Program-made: the position numbers and the translations under genes
In this document: one piece after another, positions 8,883 through 17,940 of the stretch
Layout: each line of letters opens with the position of its first letter
How positions within the stretch are numbered: position 1 is the stretch's first letter
Notes under the pieces: generated by a model
Told to the model about the DNA's origin: nothing
Database searches by the model: none
The model's input: the letters and a program-made list of their open reading frames with translations, nothing else
Origin: Lachnospiraceae bacterium UBA7729
GTDB lineage: Bacteria; Bacillota; Clostridia; Lachnospirales; Lachnospiraceae
Reading direction: 5' to 3'
Length of the DNA stretch: 49,346 bases
Assembly: GCA_002482005.1 (NCBI GenBank)
Contig: DLFD01000010.1
Coordinates: 1 to 49,346, forward strand

Positions 8883-10190
8883 TTAGTTGCCCATCAGGTC
8901 ATCGTAGTTATCCTGAACGATCTCGATAGCTGTTTCCTTGTCAGAAGCCGGATCCTCGTTTGCCAGAAGGGTATCGATGGAGTCGGTCATAACTGACCAC
9001 ATTCCGGACGGAAGGTACTCACGATCGAAGAAGTTGTCGTAGTAAAGGTCTCCGTCGAATGCTGTCTGAGCTTCCTTGAATGCATCAGCGGTGTAAGCTG
9101 CATCAGTTCCGGACTCAACCTCGGTATCGCTCAAAGCCGGGATACCGCCATCGATCTTGACGATCTGTGCTGCGATCTCAGGCTGTGCGAGGTATTCAAG
9201 AAGCTGCTTGCACTGGTCAGCGTACTCGGTGTCTTTCCAGATACCGAAGCAGGAGAAGTTGCCCTCGCCGGTACCGAAGTAAGACGGAGCATCGTCAGCA
9301 ACTGACGGATAAGGAAGAATTCCGATGTTGGCATCCGGATTCTGCATACGGATCTGCGGGATGTTCTCGGTAGAGAACAGGGTGAATGCACCGTCTCCGC
9401 TTGCCAGAGCCTGAAGGACCTGGTCTCTCTTGCCGGAGGTTACGTCATCGTTGATCCAGCCGTTCTCATACCACTTCTGGATCTGGTCCCATGCTTCTGT
9501 ATGAGCGGTCCAGTCAAAATCACCGCCCTTAAGAGCTTCGATGTTGGCATCCTTGTCAGCTACACCGTCGTTGGTGAGCTCTGTCGGCCAGAGACCTTCC
9601 AGCGTGTAGGAGTCATATGCATCTGCAAGGACCATCTCGATCGGGGTCTTTCCGGAATCAGCAACCTTCTGGCACGCATCATCGAAATCTGCCCATGTGC
9701 GGATCTTGGAGATGTCAACTCCTGCTGCGCTAACAGTATCCTTGTTGTACATAATTGCCGCGACTGCCTGGGTGATCGGCAGGATGAAGAGCTGTCCGTC
9801 GTCATTGGTGATAACGCTCTTCAGACCTGGATCGATCTTGCTGACCCAGTCCTGGTCGGACAGATCCATCATGTATTCGCTGTAACGGATCAGAGACCAG
9901 CCATGGGTAACCCACATATCCGGCAGATCGTTGGAAGCCATCTTGGTCTTCATAGCGGACTCATAATCGCCGCCCAGGTTGTTGATCGTTACCTGGATAC
10001 CGGTCTGATCGGTGAAGTCCTTGATGATCTGCTCGAAGATGGAGTAGTCATCGGTGCTCAGGTTGTAAGCAAGCTCGATGCTTCCCTCCGGAACCTCAAC
10101 CTCGCCGCCATCGCCTGCGAAAGCTGCCATCGGCATAGCCATCGCTGCAGCAAGTGTGATACCGAGTACCTTCTTCAGATTCTTTTTCAT
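8883..10190 (-). CDS. Sugar ABC importer solute-binding protein, family 1
   Basis: A 435-residue extracellular binding protein that delivers sugar to the permeases encoded just downstream. The start at 10190 is chosen because AAAGGAGG lies 6-7 bases upstream and MKKNLKKVLG then begins a classic signal peptide ending MAAFA before GDGG; an open frame extending 36 codons further upstream lacks such a site. No lipobox cysteine is present, which is unusual for a monoderm. The mature protein shows the family 1 pattern (IFEQIIKDFTDQTGIQVTI, then LPDMWVTHG, and aromatic-rich C-terminal segments). It is the first gene of the galactoside operon and is divergent from the AraC regulator. Confidence 0.92.
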   Translation of the reverse strand: MKKNLKKVLGITLAAAMAMPMAAFAGDGGEVEVPEGSIELAYNLSTDDYSIFEQIIKDFTDQTGIQVTINNLGGDYESAMKTKMASNDLPDMWVTHGWSLIRYSEYMMDLSDQDWVSKIDPGLKSVITNDDGQLFILPITQAVAAIMYNKDTVSAAGVDISKIRTWADFDDACQKVADSGKTPIEMVLADAYDSYTLEGLWPTELTNDGVADKDANIEALKGGDFDWTAHTEAWDQIQKWYENGWINDDVTSGKRDQVLQALASGDGAFTLFSTENIPQIRMQNPDANIGILPYPSVADDAPSYFGTGEGNFSCFGIWKDTEYADQCKQLLEYLAQPEIAAQIVKIDGGIPALSDTEVESGTDAAYTADAFKEAQTAFDGDLYYDNFFDREYLPSGMWSVMTDSIDTLLANEDPASDKETAIEIVQDNYDDLMGN

Positions 10191-10329
10191 TGCAATCCTC
10201 CTTTTTATCTGCTGTGCATTCTGCACATTTTTTACAAATACCGAACAATTGCCCCCGCCTGGAAAACATCCGGAATGGCTTTTCGTTATAATGGCCAATT
10301 TCTTTTTACTTTTCTCGACTACGTTGGTT

Positions 10330-10376
10330 ATTATATCTGATGTTCAAACCTATCTTGACCTGTAATTTGTTCAAAC
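10330..10376 (-). promoter_or_regulatory. Candidate promoter and AraC direct-repeat sites for the galactoside operon
   Basis: On the minus strand a perfect TATAAT (10330-10335) has a poor -35 (TCAAGA) at 17-base spacing, as expected for an activator-dependent promoter. Two direct copies of TGTTCAAAC on the plus strand (10341-10349 and 10368-10376, 27 bases apart) flank that -35. They are good candidates for binding by the divergent AraC-type protein. The rest of the 390-base gap (10191-10580) shows no gene. Confidence 0.5.
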
Positions 10377-10580
10377 ATACCCATATTTTGCAGTATGCAC
10401 TCATTATTTCTTCGTTTTCACTTATTTATTGCAGTTTCCGGCTTTGCATTTTTATACGGGAGATTGTACACTTTACACATACGCGCTTTGAAATTATCTG
10501 ATCCTGCATCGTGAATTCCATCAGATTCTGCTTTAGAATACATGTGCAGATATACATATTTCCGAGGAGGTAATGGAAAC

Positions 10581-11486
10581 ATGATCTATGAGAATAAAGT
10601 GGATGACTTTTTCATTGTCTCCAACACAAACGAAGCCTTCACCTACCCTCTCCATGTACATGACTACATAGAGATCATCCGGGTGATAGACGGCAGCATG
10701 CAGATGCAGATCGGGCCGCATATATACTCTCTTTCCAAAGGAGACTATTCCATCATCTTCCCGAACATCGTACATGATTACCGTGCAGCCGCAGACGGTT
10801 CTCCTTCCAACCTCAATATCTCGAACTGTGTTCTGTCCCTGATTCCGCGATATAAACCTGTCCTGGAAGCGTATTACCCCCAGTCCCCTGTCATCAAGGC
10901 GGAGCAGGTTCCGGAGATCGTGAATACTCTGAGTGATGAGCTTCACCGCCTGACCAGCGACGGGCAGAATCCTGATCCGAACCTGATTGGTTCCATCTTC
11001 GCCGCGATCCTGGGCTACTGCCTTCCCTTCCTGAAGCCGTCTCCTCTCGCTGCTGATATGAACCGGGAACTTTCCGTCCGCATCATCTCCTATGTTGCCC
11101 GGCATTCCCTGGAAAACCTGACCCAGGAGACCATAGCGAAGAAGTTCGGCATCAGTAAGTTTGCTCTCTCCCGGATCTTCTCCAGTGTACTGCGCACCAA
11201 TTTCCGGGAATATATCAATTCCCAGAGGATCAATTACGCGGAGTATCTTCTTCTCAATACGGAAGATGAGATCACCGCCATCTGCTATACATCTGGTTTT
11301 CAGAGTCAGCAGACTTTTAACCGGGTTTTCCGGGAGCAGGCTGGCATGTCCCCATCGGAATTCCGTAAGACCCATGAAGGTCTTCTTTATCCGGAGAATC
11401 AGGAAGTCCTGCTGCCCCATCCACCCGCCGCGGCTGCCCCGGACTCATCCAAAGATCACCGGAAAAGACCGGAAAAAGGCTCATGA
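10581..11486 (+). CDS. AraC-family transcription regulator with cupin sensor domain
   Basis: A 301-residue regulator. An N-terminal cupin-like sensor domain (PLHVHDYIEIIRVIDGSMQMQIG, with metal- or sugar-pocket histidines) is followed by a C-terminal double helix-turn-helix. The second helix-turn-helix carries the AraC signature YTSGFQSQQTFNRVFREQAGMSPSEFRK. The start at 10581 is chosen because GAGGAGG lies 10 bases upstream; an earlier in-frame ATG at 10542 has no such site. Divergent transcription from the galactoside binding-protein gene implies it activates that operon when inducer is bound. A terminator follows at its very end. Confidence 0.9.
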   Translation: MIYENKVDDFFIVSNTNEAFTYPLHVHDYIEIIRVIDGSMQMQIGPHIYSLSKGDYSIIFPNIVHDYRAAADGSPSNLNISNCVLSLIPRYKPVLEAYYPQSPVIKAEQVPEIVNTLSDELHRLTSDGQNPDPNLIGSIFAAILGYCLPFLKPSPLAADMNRELSVRIISYVARHSLENLTQETIAKKFGISKFALSRIFSSVLRTNFREYINSQRINYAEYLLLNTEDEITAICYTSGFQSQQTFNRVFREQAGMSPSEFRKTHEGLLYPENQEVLLPHPPAAAAPDSSKDHRKRPEKGS

Positions 11487-11515
11487 CACGGCGATCGCTG
11501 TTTCAAGAGCCTTTT
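11473..11515 (+). terminator. Rho-independent terminator of the AraC gene
   Basis: AAAAAGGCTC pairs with GAGCCTTTT through an extended imperfect stem with GCGATCGC at its centre. It overlaps the last codons of the AraC gene. The 5' arm AAAAAGGCTCATGA recurs exactly at 13079, downstream of the epimerase remnant. Bases 11516-11779 hold no gene I can support. Confidence 0.75.
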
Positions 11516-11779
11516 ATCTGGAGGAATAAAGATTATGTCAATCAGACAGCTTCCGCTTTATCCGATATCAGGTGACCGAGATCGTCCATTCTGTCTCCCA
11601 AACCTTCCCTTTCTCCAGTCTCACCAAGTCGTGCTTAAACCGAAAGTCCTCAACAACATCCTGCCTGGACGGTCTGGATGGAAGAGAAGTCCATGGTTCG
11701 ATTATGTTTCCTGTCTAAACCTTTCCCCTGTCAGCATGAAAGATAGCCTAAAAATATGTAAAGCGTTAAAGGAAAGCAG

Positions 11780-13114
11780 GTGGCAATATTGAGATTAATA
11801 AAGATCAGGTATCCTACAACAGGGCCCTGCTTCTTAATCTGCTGCGTCCGGAAGGAGATTTCTCTCGGGCAGATCGCAGAGGTCACATTCAGCCAGATCC
11901 GGGAGGATATCCGGAAGATGACTCCAGTGCGGACAATGTACTGGTCTATGTGGCAGCCGGACGGGACCGCTTATTACCTCAGAGACGACGGGACCCCCTG
12001 GACCGACCGCCCGAGGGCAACTTACGAAACCTGCCGTTTTGCCCACAGCTATGTGCTCGGCTACCTCTGCGGCGACCTGAAGACGCCTGACCTGGCCCTG
12101 TCCGCCATGAAGGGACTGACGGGAGCCGCCGGCGACAAGGAAAACGGCGGCTGGTACGAAGGGCTGAATGCGGACGGCACCCCACAGGACGGGAAACTGT
12201 GCTACACACACGCATTTGTGATCCTCGCAGCTTCCTCCCTGCTCACAGCGCTCAGAAAACAGAATGTGCAGGCCGCGGCTTCACAGCAGTCTGAGCCAGC
12301 CGCGGCTTCTCAGCAGCCTGAGCCAGCCTCGGTTTCACAGCAGTCTGCGTCAGCCGCGGCTTCCGGGCTTCTCAAAAAAGCCGAGGATACCTATACCAGG
12401 CGCTTCTGGGACGCAGAGTCACAGATGGCGTACGATAACTGGGATACGGCGTTCACAAAGCTGAGCCCGTACAGAGGCCTCAATGCTAACATGCACTCGG
12501 TTGAAGCATTTCTGGCTGACTTTGACGTAACCGCCAACGAAGAATATCACAGACGTGCGAAAGAAGTGATCGACCGCGTATCAGCCTGGGCATCTGACAA
12601 CGAATGGCGGATTCCGGAACATTATACGGACAAGTGGGTTCCGGAGCTCGAATACAACAGCGACCGTCCGGACGACCAGTTCAAGCCGTACGGCGCGACG
12701 CCGGGTCACGGGATCGAGTGGGCAAGGCTGATCACCCAGTTCGGCCTCTCCGCATATGAGGACGACCCGGAGCAGAAAGCGCACTACGTCGATATAGCAG
12801 AGCACCTGTTTGCACGCGCTGTATCGGACGCATGGGACTGTGACGGAGCGCCGGGGATCGTCTACACGACCGACTGGAGCGGCCAGCCGATCGTCCATGA
12901 GCGGATGCACTGGGTGCTGGCAGAAGCCATCAACACCTCCTCCGTCCTGTACCGCGTTACAAAGAAGAGAGCCTACGCAGACTGGTACTCCACATTCATG
13001 GAATACCTCGACTGCTGCGTCATCCTCCTGCTGCACCTGCCTCGGGACCATCAGACTTTTTCTATCATCAGGAGAAATAAAAAGGCTCATGAAACAGCTA
13101 TTGCCGCTTCATGA
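11780..13114 (+). pseudogene. Truncated AGE-family sugar epimerase/isomerase (YihS-like)
   Basis: The middle of this 444-codon frame matches N-acylglucosamine 2-epimerase/aldose-ketose isomerase proteins, including YihS: ENGGWYEGLNADG, YRGLNANMHSVEAFL, YGATPGHGIEWARL and DGAPGIVYTTDWSGQPIVHER are all clear. Homology stops at EYLD (about 13012). The next 33 codons are unrelated and run into a terminator, so roughly 60-70 residues are missing, including the C-terminal helix that normally holds the second catalytic histidine. The TPGH histidine (equivalent to YihS His248) remains. The first 40 codons also look non-homologous, and a 27-bp repeat adds an Ala/Gln/Ser/Pro linker. The frame is otherwise open, so the loss is recent or the remnant is tolerated. 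The start is uncertain (a GTG at 11780 heads the frame). Confidence 0.8.
12275..12355 (+). repeat. 27-bp in-frame tandem repeat, three copies
   Basis: Three copies (12275, 12302, 12329) with a partial fourth encode nine-residue units like AASQQSEPA. They sit where AGE-family proteins have a short inter-helix loop, so this is an expansion inside the epimerase remnant. Confidence 0.85.
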
Positions 13115-13121
13115 GCCTTTT
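13079..13121. terminator. Bidirectional terminator between epimerase remnant and serine hydrolase
   Basis: AAAAAGGCTCATGAA and TTCATGAGCCTTTT pair with a short loop. T tracts follow on both strands (CCTTTTCC on plus, CCTTTTTATTT on minus). It separates two convergent genes and closely resembles the terminator at 11473-11515. Confidence 0.85.
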
Positions 13122-13153
13122 CCCCCTATTTACTTACTACAATCAGATGGTTC

Positions 13154-14335
13154 TTAGATTCCTGATCCTTCATAGGCCAGGTCTCTGATCTGAGGATGAA
13201 ATCTCTGTCCGCAGACATCATGGTTCATGACATGCTGAGCGTAGAAGATGCTCAGATGATCAACAGGATCAACGCATACATATGCACCTGCAGCTCCTCC
13301 CCAGCCGAACTCTCCGACTGGTCCTCTGCCGCGCTTGGTATTGATCTTCACCCTGACACCGATACCATAACCGTACTCCGGGCCTTCCTGCCTCTGGATA
13401 TCTTTAAGTGCCTGGCCGGTCGTAACAGATGTGGAGAACATCTTTACCGTGTCCTCTTTCAGGATACGGACGCCATTTTTCCCGACTCCGCCGCATGCCA
13501 GAGCATCCAGGATTGTACTGTATGCATTCACAGTACCAATAAGGCCTGCACCGCCGCTGTCATATTCTGGAGACAGCATGTAGGACTCATCTCTCGCGCA
13601 AGGCTTGATATTGTTGTCTCCCAGGTTAAATTTATAGATTGCTGCAAGTCTCTTCTCCTGCTCTTCATTCAGGTGAAAAGTAATATCTTCTTCAATCCCA
13701 AGCGGTGAGAAGATCTCATCCTTCAGATATGTACCGAACTTTTTGCCGGAGACTTCCTCGATCAGGCCTCCGAGAACATCATGACAAAGCGAATAGTACC
13801 ATCTGGTCCCGGGTTCATAGAGAAGTGGCATCTTTGCGATTGCTGCCATCATTCCTCTTGTCGAGATCTTTCCATCGGCATATCTGCACGCCTCTCTGAT
13901 CTCATCTGCCGTTACCTGATAAGAAAGTCCTCCCATCATAGCGCACAAGTCGATGATCCGGATCGGTCTTGCTGCATAATGGCACGCTTTATCGATCGCG
14001 GGATGTCCCAGATGATCATTCGGAATTCCTTCATCAAAATTATTCGTAACCTTCATGTACTCGAATTCCGGAAGGTATTTCGCGACAGGATCATATAGAT
14101 GGATCCTACCGTCTTCCACCAGCTTCAGAATTGCTGTGTTGGTCACTACCTTCGTGCAGGAATAAAGGTAATACATATCCCTGTCGCTTACCGGCACCTT
14201 CCGGTCATAATCGCTGTACCCTCTCATATGACGGTAAAGGACTTCATGGTTTCTGATCACAACGCAATCCGAGCCCGGAACTCCGTGACCATCAACGAGT
14301 CCGTCCAGAAGCTGTGTCAGTTTTTCGAATGCCAT
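13154..14335 (-). CDS. Serine hydrolase of the beta-lactamase/esterase family, cytosolic
   Basis: A 393-residue penicillin-binding-protein-fold hydrolase (class C beta-lactamase, family VIII esterase type). The catalytic Ser-x-x-Lys tetrad is SCTK at residues 59-62. The second motif is a Tyr-Ser pair in WYYSLCHDVLGGL, and an FGWGGAAGAYV segment near the C-terminus takes the place of the KTG/HTG-like strand. There is no signal peptide, so a role as esterase or amidase on an imported compound is likelier than antibiotic resistance. It is the last gene of the run starting at 18912. AGGAGAG lies 9 bases before the ATG. The specific substrate is unknown. Confidence 0.85.
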   Translation of the reverse strand: MAFEKLTQLLDGLVDGHGVPGSDCVVIRNHEVLYRHMRGYSDYDRKVPVSDRDMYYLYSCTKVVTNTAILKLVEDGRIHLYDPVAKYLPEFEYMKVTNNFDEGIPNDHLGHPAIDKACHYAARPIRIIDLCAMMGGLSYQVTADEIREACRYADGKISTRGMMAAIAKMPLLYEPGTRWYYSLCHDVLGGLIEEVSGKKFGTYLKDEIFSPLGIEEDITFHLNEEQEKRLAAIYKFNLGDNNIKPCARDESYMLSPEYDSGGAGLIGTVNAYSTILDALACGGVGKNGVRILKEDTVKMFSTSVTTGQALKDIQRQEGPEYGYGIGVRVKINTKRGRGPVGEFGWGGAAGAYVCVDPVDHLSIFYAQHVMNHDVCGQRFHPQIRDLAYEGSGI

Positions 14336-14431
14336 AGATATCTGCTCTCCTGTCGTGTCTTATATATGTGGTTTTTCCTGTATTCTTCTTGTAATTCTCT
14401 GTCATGTTCTTCCCGGCAGCTGCGACAGACT

Positions 14432-15427
14432 TCACGCAAAGTCTTCCTGTTTTTTGCACCCGCAGCCTGTTGGGAAGGTGTCCACGAAGTTAATCTCCTG
14501 GGCCTGCCTCTTAGTGGTCTGGAGTTTATTCCAGTCGATCGTCCTCTCGTATCCTGCGTAATCGCAGATACGAATCCCGCAGAGCAAGCCATCGTCTCCT
14601 CTTTCGTAGGCTGCGATGCCCGAGATTGCGATACGGTCGAATCTCTGCTGGCCCTCTTTCGATATGACATGGACCCACTCAAGAACACAGGTTTTGCCAT
14701 TGTCCGTGATTGTCTCGTATCTCATGGCAACACACCATGGGATGTATGTGGCCGCTCCCTTATAGAAGGCTTCCAAATCTTCATGCCCGCCGTTGTCGCG
14801 TTCGCCTTCCGACGGAGCATATCCGCCCAGCTTGCAGTCCGGGCTGATGCACTTCAGAATCCGAGCTACATCCGCATGGGGCATATGATGGAGTCCTGCA
14901 TAATATTCCCTCACCGCTCCGGTAAGAAGGTCCGGGTCGCCCATTTCCAGATGAGCTGATTTGAAGATTGGCTTTCTATATGCCTGAAGGCCAGGCACAT
15001 AAGTATGATGGCAGTAGATTCGGATCTCGTCCAAGGTATCCTGTGTTCTCAGATCCGCAACAGCAATCATCGGCACCTGCTCGATCATTCCATCGATCAC
15101 AAAGTTCACGTCATATTCGAGACATACCCTTCCGTTTGCTATCGTCTGAACAGCCGGAACAAGAAAAGATGATTCCGCTCCGAACCGCTCATTAAAATGC
15201 TGCGCGAAATCGCAGATTCCATCGATGCCGGTAAACCTTCCATATGGTGCGTCTACTGCGCTTTGTTCATCTCCGAACAGTTTCCTGTCGAAAAAAATCC
15301 TGCGAATCTCGCCCAGGTCCTGTCTGCATACTGCGTCAAGAAAACGATACTCCGGAGATTTTTTATCTATAGGGTGCTCCGGTCCGGCATAAAACCGGAC
15401 CAGTGAGCTTCGTTTCCGAATCTTCAT
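14432..15427 (-). CDS. Double SnoaL/NTF2-fold protein
   Basis: A 331-residue protein with what appear to be two NTF2/SnoaL-like domains, at about residues 25-150 (SPEYRFLDAVCRQDLGEIRRIF to IRIYCHHTY) and 165-300 (VREYYAGLHHMPHADVARILKC to LCGIRICDYAG). The repeated pattern is a helix, then a weighted loop (GRFTGIDGICDFAQHF, then GHEDLEAFYKGAATYI), then beta-strands. Such domains form cavities and act as isomerases, hydrolases or binding modules. The C-terminal GCGCKK motif could bind metal or tether the protein. The ATG at 15427 has GAGGAAG upstream; the frame extends to a TTG at 15445 that is unlikely to be used. It lies 14 bases after the binding-protein gene. Function unknown. Confidence 0.65.
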   Translation of the reverse strand: MKIRKRSSLVRFYAGPEHPIDKKSPEYRFLDAVCRQDLGEIRRIFFDRKLFGDEQSAVDAPYGRFTGIDGICDFAQHFNERFGAESSFLVPAVQTIANGRVCLEYDVNFVIDGMIEQVPMIAVADLRTQDTLDEIRIYCHHTYVPGLQAYRKPIFKSAHLEMGDPDLLTGAVREYYAGLHHMPHADVARILKCISPDCKLGGYAPSEGERDNGGHEDLEAFYKGAATYIPWCVAMRYETITDNGKTCVLEWVHVISKEGQQRFDRIAISGIAAYERGDDGLLCGIRICDYAGYERTIDWNKLQTTKRQAQEINFVDTFPTGCGCKKQEDFA

Positions 15428-15441
15428 TCTTATGCTTCCTC

Positions 15442-16956
15442 TCAAGATGCGCTGTTCTTCAGAAACTCCTGGAACTGCCTGTTCTTCTCCTCGATGACAT
15501 CATTGATTCCGGCGTCATCAAGTTCCTCGTTGAACTTCTCAAGATATTCATCGACGTCAACTTCACCGTAGAGAAGAGCATCTCTGTACTGATCGACGAT
15601 CATCTGGCAAGCCTTGATCTGATCATAGACCGGGCTGGAATCAAAGATGAATCCCATGCCGTCGGAATACTGAATGCTGTCATCGGTCCAGCAAGCCTGC
15701 ATATCCTTGTAATAATTTGCGTAATCAGTGTTGTAAGGAAGGCTCAGGCACTGATTCGGATACTTCCATGGAGCGGAAAGGTTCCATCCGAGGGTACTGT
15801 CGTCGACACCATCTGCCATCCAGGCGCATCCGTTCTCATCGACCTTGTAGGTAACGCCTTCGATACCGAGTGTGAAGTAGCGGCAGACATTCTCATCCGT
15901 TGTCATGAGATAAAGGAGCTTCATAGCTGCATCCGGATTCTTGCAGAGAGAAGAGATGCACCATCCGTCAAAGACAGAGGCATTGGTTCCGACATTGTCG
16001 TTAAGCTGAAGCAGGATGAAATCTCCCTCTCCGGTATCGCCCTGACCATGAAGCAGAGATCTAATGTATTCGATGCCGTAACCGTCAAGATAGCCTCCGC
16101 TGTTTACCAGATCCCGGTAAAGTGTTCCGGTCGGTACGGTGTTCTCCGGGTCTGCCGGGATCATGCCATTGTCGTTGTACCACTTCGTCTGTTCGCACCA
16201 GTTTTTGAATTCATCTGTCTTATATGCATTGACAACTTCCTTGGCCCCGATTCCTCTGTTCTGAAGGACACCAAGCCAGTAATCGTCTCCAAGAGTATCA
16301 AAACCGATCACGTTGGTGGCTTTCATATCGCCCCACCATGCCTGGTCCGGATATGCTTCCTCTGCTTTGGTCAGAATATCGTTCAGCTCATCCAGACTGA
16401 CTTTCTTGCCATCCATATCGGCAACTCCGATGTCTTCGGCAACCGACTTGCGGAGCATATATGCAGTGAAGTTGCAGAAACTATCTGCAGAAGGAAGTGA
16501 ATACTGCTGTCCGTCGATCTGGCAGGTCTTATAAACTTTCTCCGGATACATTGTGAATAGATCCGGATAGGTTTCCTTATATGGTTCAAGAGAGATAATC
16601 TGATCATTCTTTACGAGTGCGTCAACACTGGAATAGAAACGCCAGCTGAAGAGGTCGATCGGATTGTCTTTATCCGACAGCAGCATAGTCAGGTTGTTGT
16701 TGCGGTCTCCCCAGGTATTGACGACGAATTCAGCCTGTACTCCCGCATTGATTGATACCAGGTAATCGTTCAGCGCCTGCTGCACTTCATCTTTCCGGTC
16801 CAGTCCGTCCGTGAAACTCAGGACATCAACGGATACCACCGGCCATTCCGACGGATCAGAAGCCGCCTCGGTCTCCCCTGCCTGCGCCATAGGTGCAAAA
16901 GAAGACGCAAGCATCGATACTGCTGCAAGTGTTGCGATCAATCTGCTCTTTTTCAT
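15442..16956 (-). CDS. LplA-type solute-binding protein
   Basis: A 504-residue extracellular binding protein. The signal peptide MKKSRLIATLAAVSMLASSF continues to a MAQA cleavage site with no lipobox cysteine. It resembles the larger binding proteins paired with LplB/LplC-type permeases (long NDYLVSINAGVQAEFVV opening, a W-rich centre, and a tail VDVDEYLEKFNEELDDAGINDVI typical of the family). AGGAGGG lies 6-7 bases before the ATG. It is the third gene of the run that starts with two permeases and ends with a SnoaL-like protein and a serine hydrolase. Many YesMN-controlled transporters import complex plant oligosaccharides, but this substrate cannot be read from sequence. Confidence 0.9.
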   Translation of the reverse strand: MKKSRLIATLAAVSMLASSFAPMAQAGETEAASDPSEWPVVSVDVLSFTDGLDRKDEVQQALNDYLVSINAGVQAEFVVNTWGDRNNNLTMLLSDKDNPIDLFSWRFYSSVDALVKNDQIISLEPYKETYPDLFTMYPEKVYKTCQIDGQQYSLPSADSFCNFTAYMLRKSVAEDIGVADMDGKKVSLDELNDILTKAEEAYPDQAWWGDMKATNVIGFDTLGDDYWLGVLQNRGIGAKEVVNAYKTDEFKNWCEQTKWYNDNGMIPADPENTVPTGTLYRDLVNSGGYLDGYGIEYIRSLLHGQGDTGEGDFILLQLNDNVGTNASVFDGWCISSLCKNPDAAMKLLYLMTTDENVCRYFTLGIEGVTYKVDENGCAWMADGVDDSTLGWNLSAPWKYPNQCLSLPYNTDYANYYKDMQACWTDDSIQYSDGMGFIFDSSPVYDQIKACQMIVDQYRDALLYGEVDVDEYLEKFNEELDDAGINDVIEEKNRQFQEFLKNSAS

Positions 16957-17002
16957 AAGAACCCTCCTGTTTTTATGATCGTATTGTCTGCTGCTTCTAT
17001 CT

Positions 17003-17893
17003 TTATCCTTTGACTCCTCCGATCACGATTCCTTTTACAAAGAACTGCTGGAAGAAAGGATAGATTACAAGGATCGGGATCACGGCAATGACCGCGATCG
17101 CCATCCTGACACCAAGTGTCGGGATGTGTTGTGAAAATTCCAGTCCTATTGAGACACTCGCATTATCTTTCAGGAACTGAACATTATTGGACATGGAATT
17201 CAGTACATTCTGGATCGTCTGAAGCTCCTTTGCCCTTGTCAGGTAATAGAGGCCATTGATCCAGTCATTCCAGTATGTCAGGGCGGAAAACAGTCCGACT
17301 GTCGCCAGCATTGGCTTGCAGAGCGGAAGCGCGATCCGGAACAGGATCCCAGCCTGACCGCATGAATCCATCTCCGCAGCTTCCAGGATCTCATCCGGAA
17401 CATTCATCGTGAAGTATGTTCTCATCAGGATTACATTGAAAGCACTCAGCATCAAGTTCGGAAGAATCAGTCCCCATACCGTATTGGTCACCTTGAAGAT
17501 CTGGCTCCATACGATATAGGAAGGAACCATTCCTCCTGAAAACAACATAGTGAAAAAGACAAAGAAGGAAAGGAAACTTCTTCCGACCAGATCTTTTCTG
17601 GAAAGCAGGTAGCCCAGGGTTGTCGTGAGGAACACGCTGCACACCGTACCTACCGATGTCACAAGGATTGTCATCCCGTAAGCCCTGACGATTCCCTTTC
17701 TTGCCAGCCAGATATACTTGTAGGCCGAGAAATCGATCTGCCTCGGGATGAACGAATATCCACTCTGGCTGATCACCTGCTCGCTTGTGATCGAGGATGA
17801 GATCAGCAGAATGAAAGGAATGACCGCCATCGCGCAGAGAATGACCATGATCACATTTGCCACTCGTCTGAAAACTTTATTATTACCTGCCAT
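17003..17893 (-). CDS. ABC importer permease, LplC/YtcP type
   Basis: A 296-residue permease with six helices. Its EAA loop is ILEAAEMDSCGQAGILFRIALP around residues 165-186. The C-terminus, PFFQQFFVKGIVIGGVKG, is the standard ending of LplC-type subunits. GGAGG precedes the ATG. It pairs with the upstream LplB-type gene (47-base gap) and the downstream binding protein. No ATPase is encoded nearby. Confidence 0.92.
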   Translation of the reverse strand: MAGNNKVFRRVANVIMVILCAMAVIPFILLISSSITSEQVISQSGYSFIPRQIDFSAYKYIWLARKGIVRAYGMTILVTSVGTVCSVFLTTTLGYLLSRKDLVGRSFLSFFVFFTMLFSGGMVPSYIVWSQIFKVTNTVWGLILPNLMLSAFNVILMRTYFTMNVPDEILEAAEMDSCGQAGILFRIALPLCKPMLATVGLFSALTYWNDWINGLYYLTRAKELQTIQNVLNSMSNNVQFLKDNASVSIGLEFSQHIPTLGVRMAIAVIAVIPILVIYPFFQQFFVKGIVIGGVKG

Positions 17894-17940
17894 CTTCGGC
17901 CTCCGCTTTTTTCTGTAGGATCATGCGCATGACTTTTCGT

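Noticed and set aside
11761..11776. Catabolite-repression (cre-like) site
   Set aside because: The central CG is out of register with the 14-bp consensus, and it lies before a broken gene.
11535..11792. 85-codon open frame before the epimerase remnant
   Set aside because: Its sequence is low in recognisable pattern, it has no clear ribosome binding site and no resemblance to the missing epimerase N-terminus.
13154..14335. Beta-lactam resistance gene
   Set aside because: The protein has the Ser-x-x-Lys fold motif but no signal peptide, and it sits in a nutrient-uptake operon; a cytosolic esterase-like role fits better.
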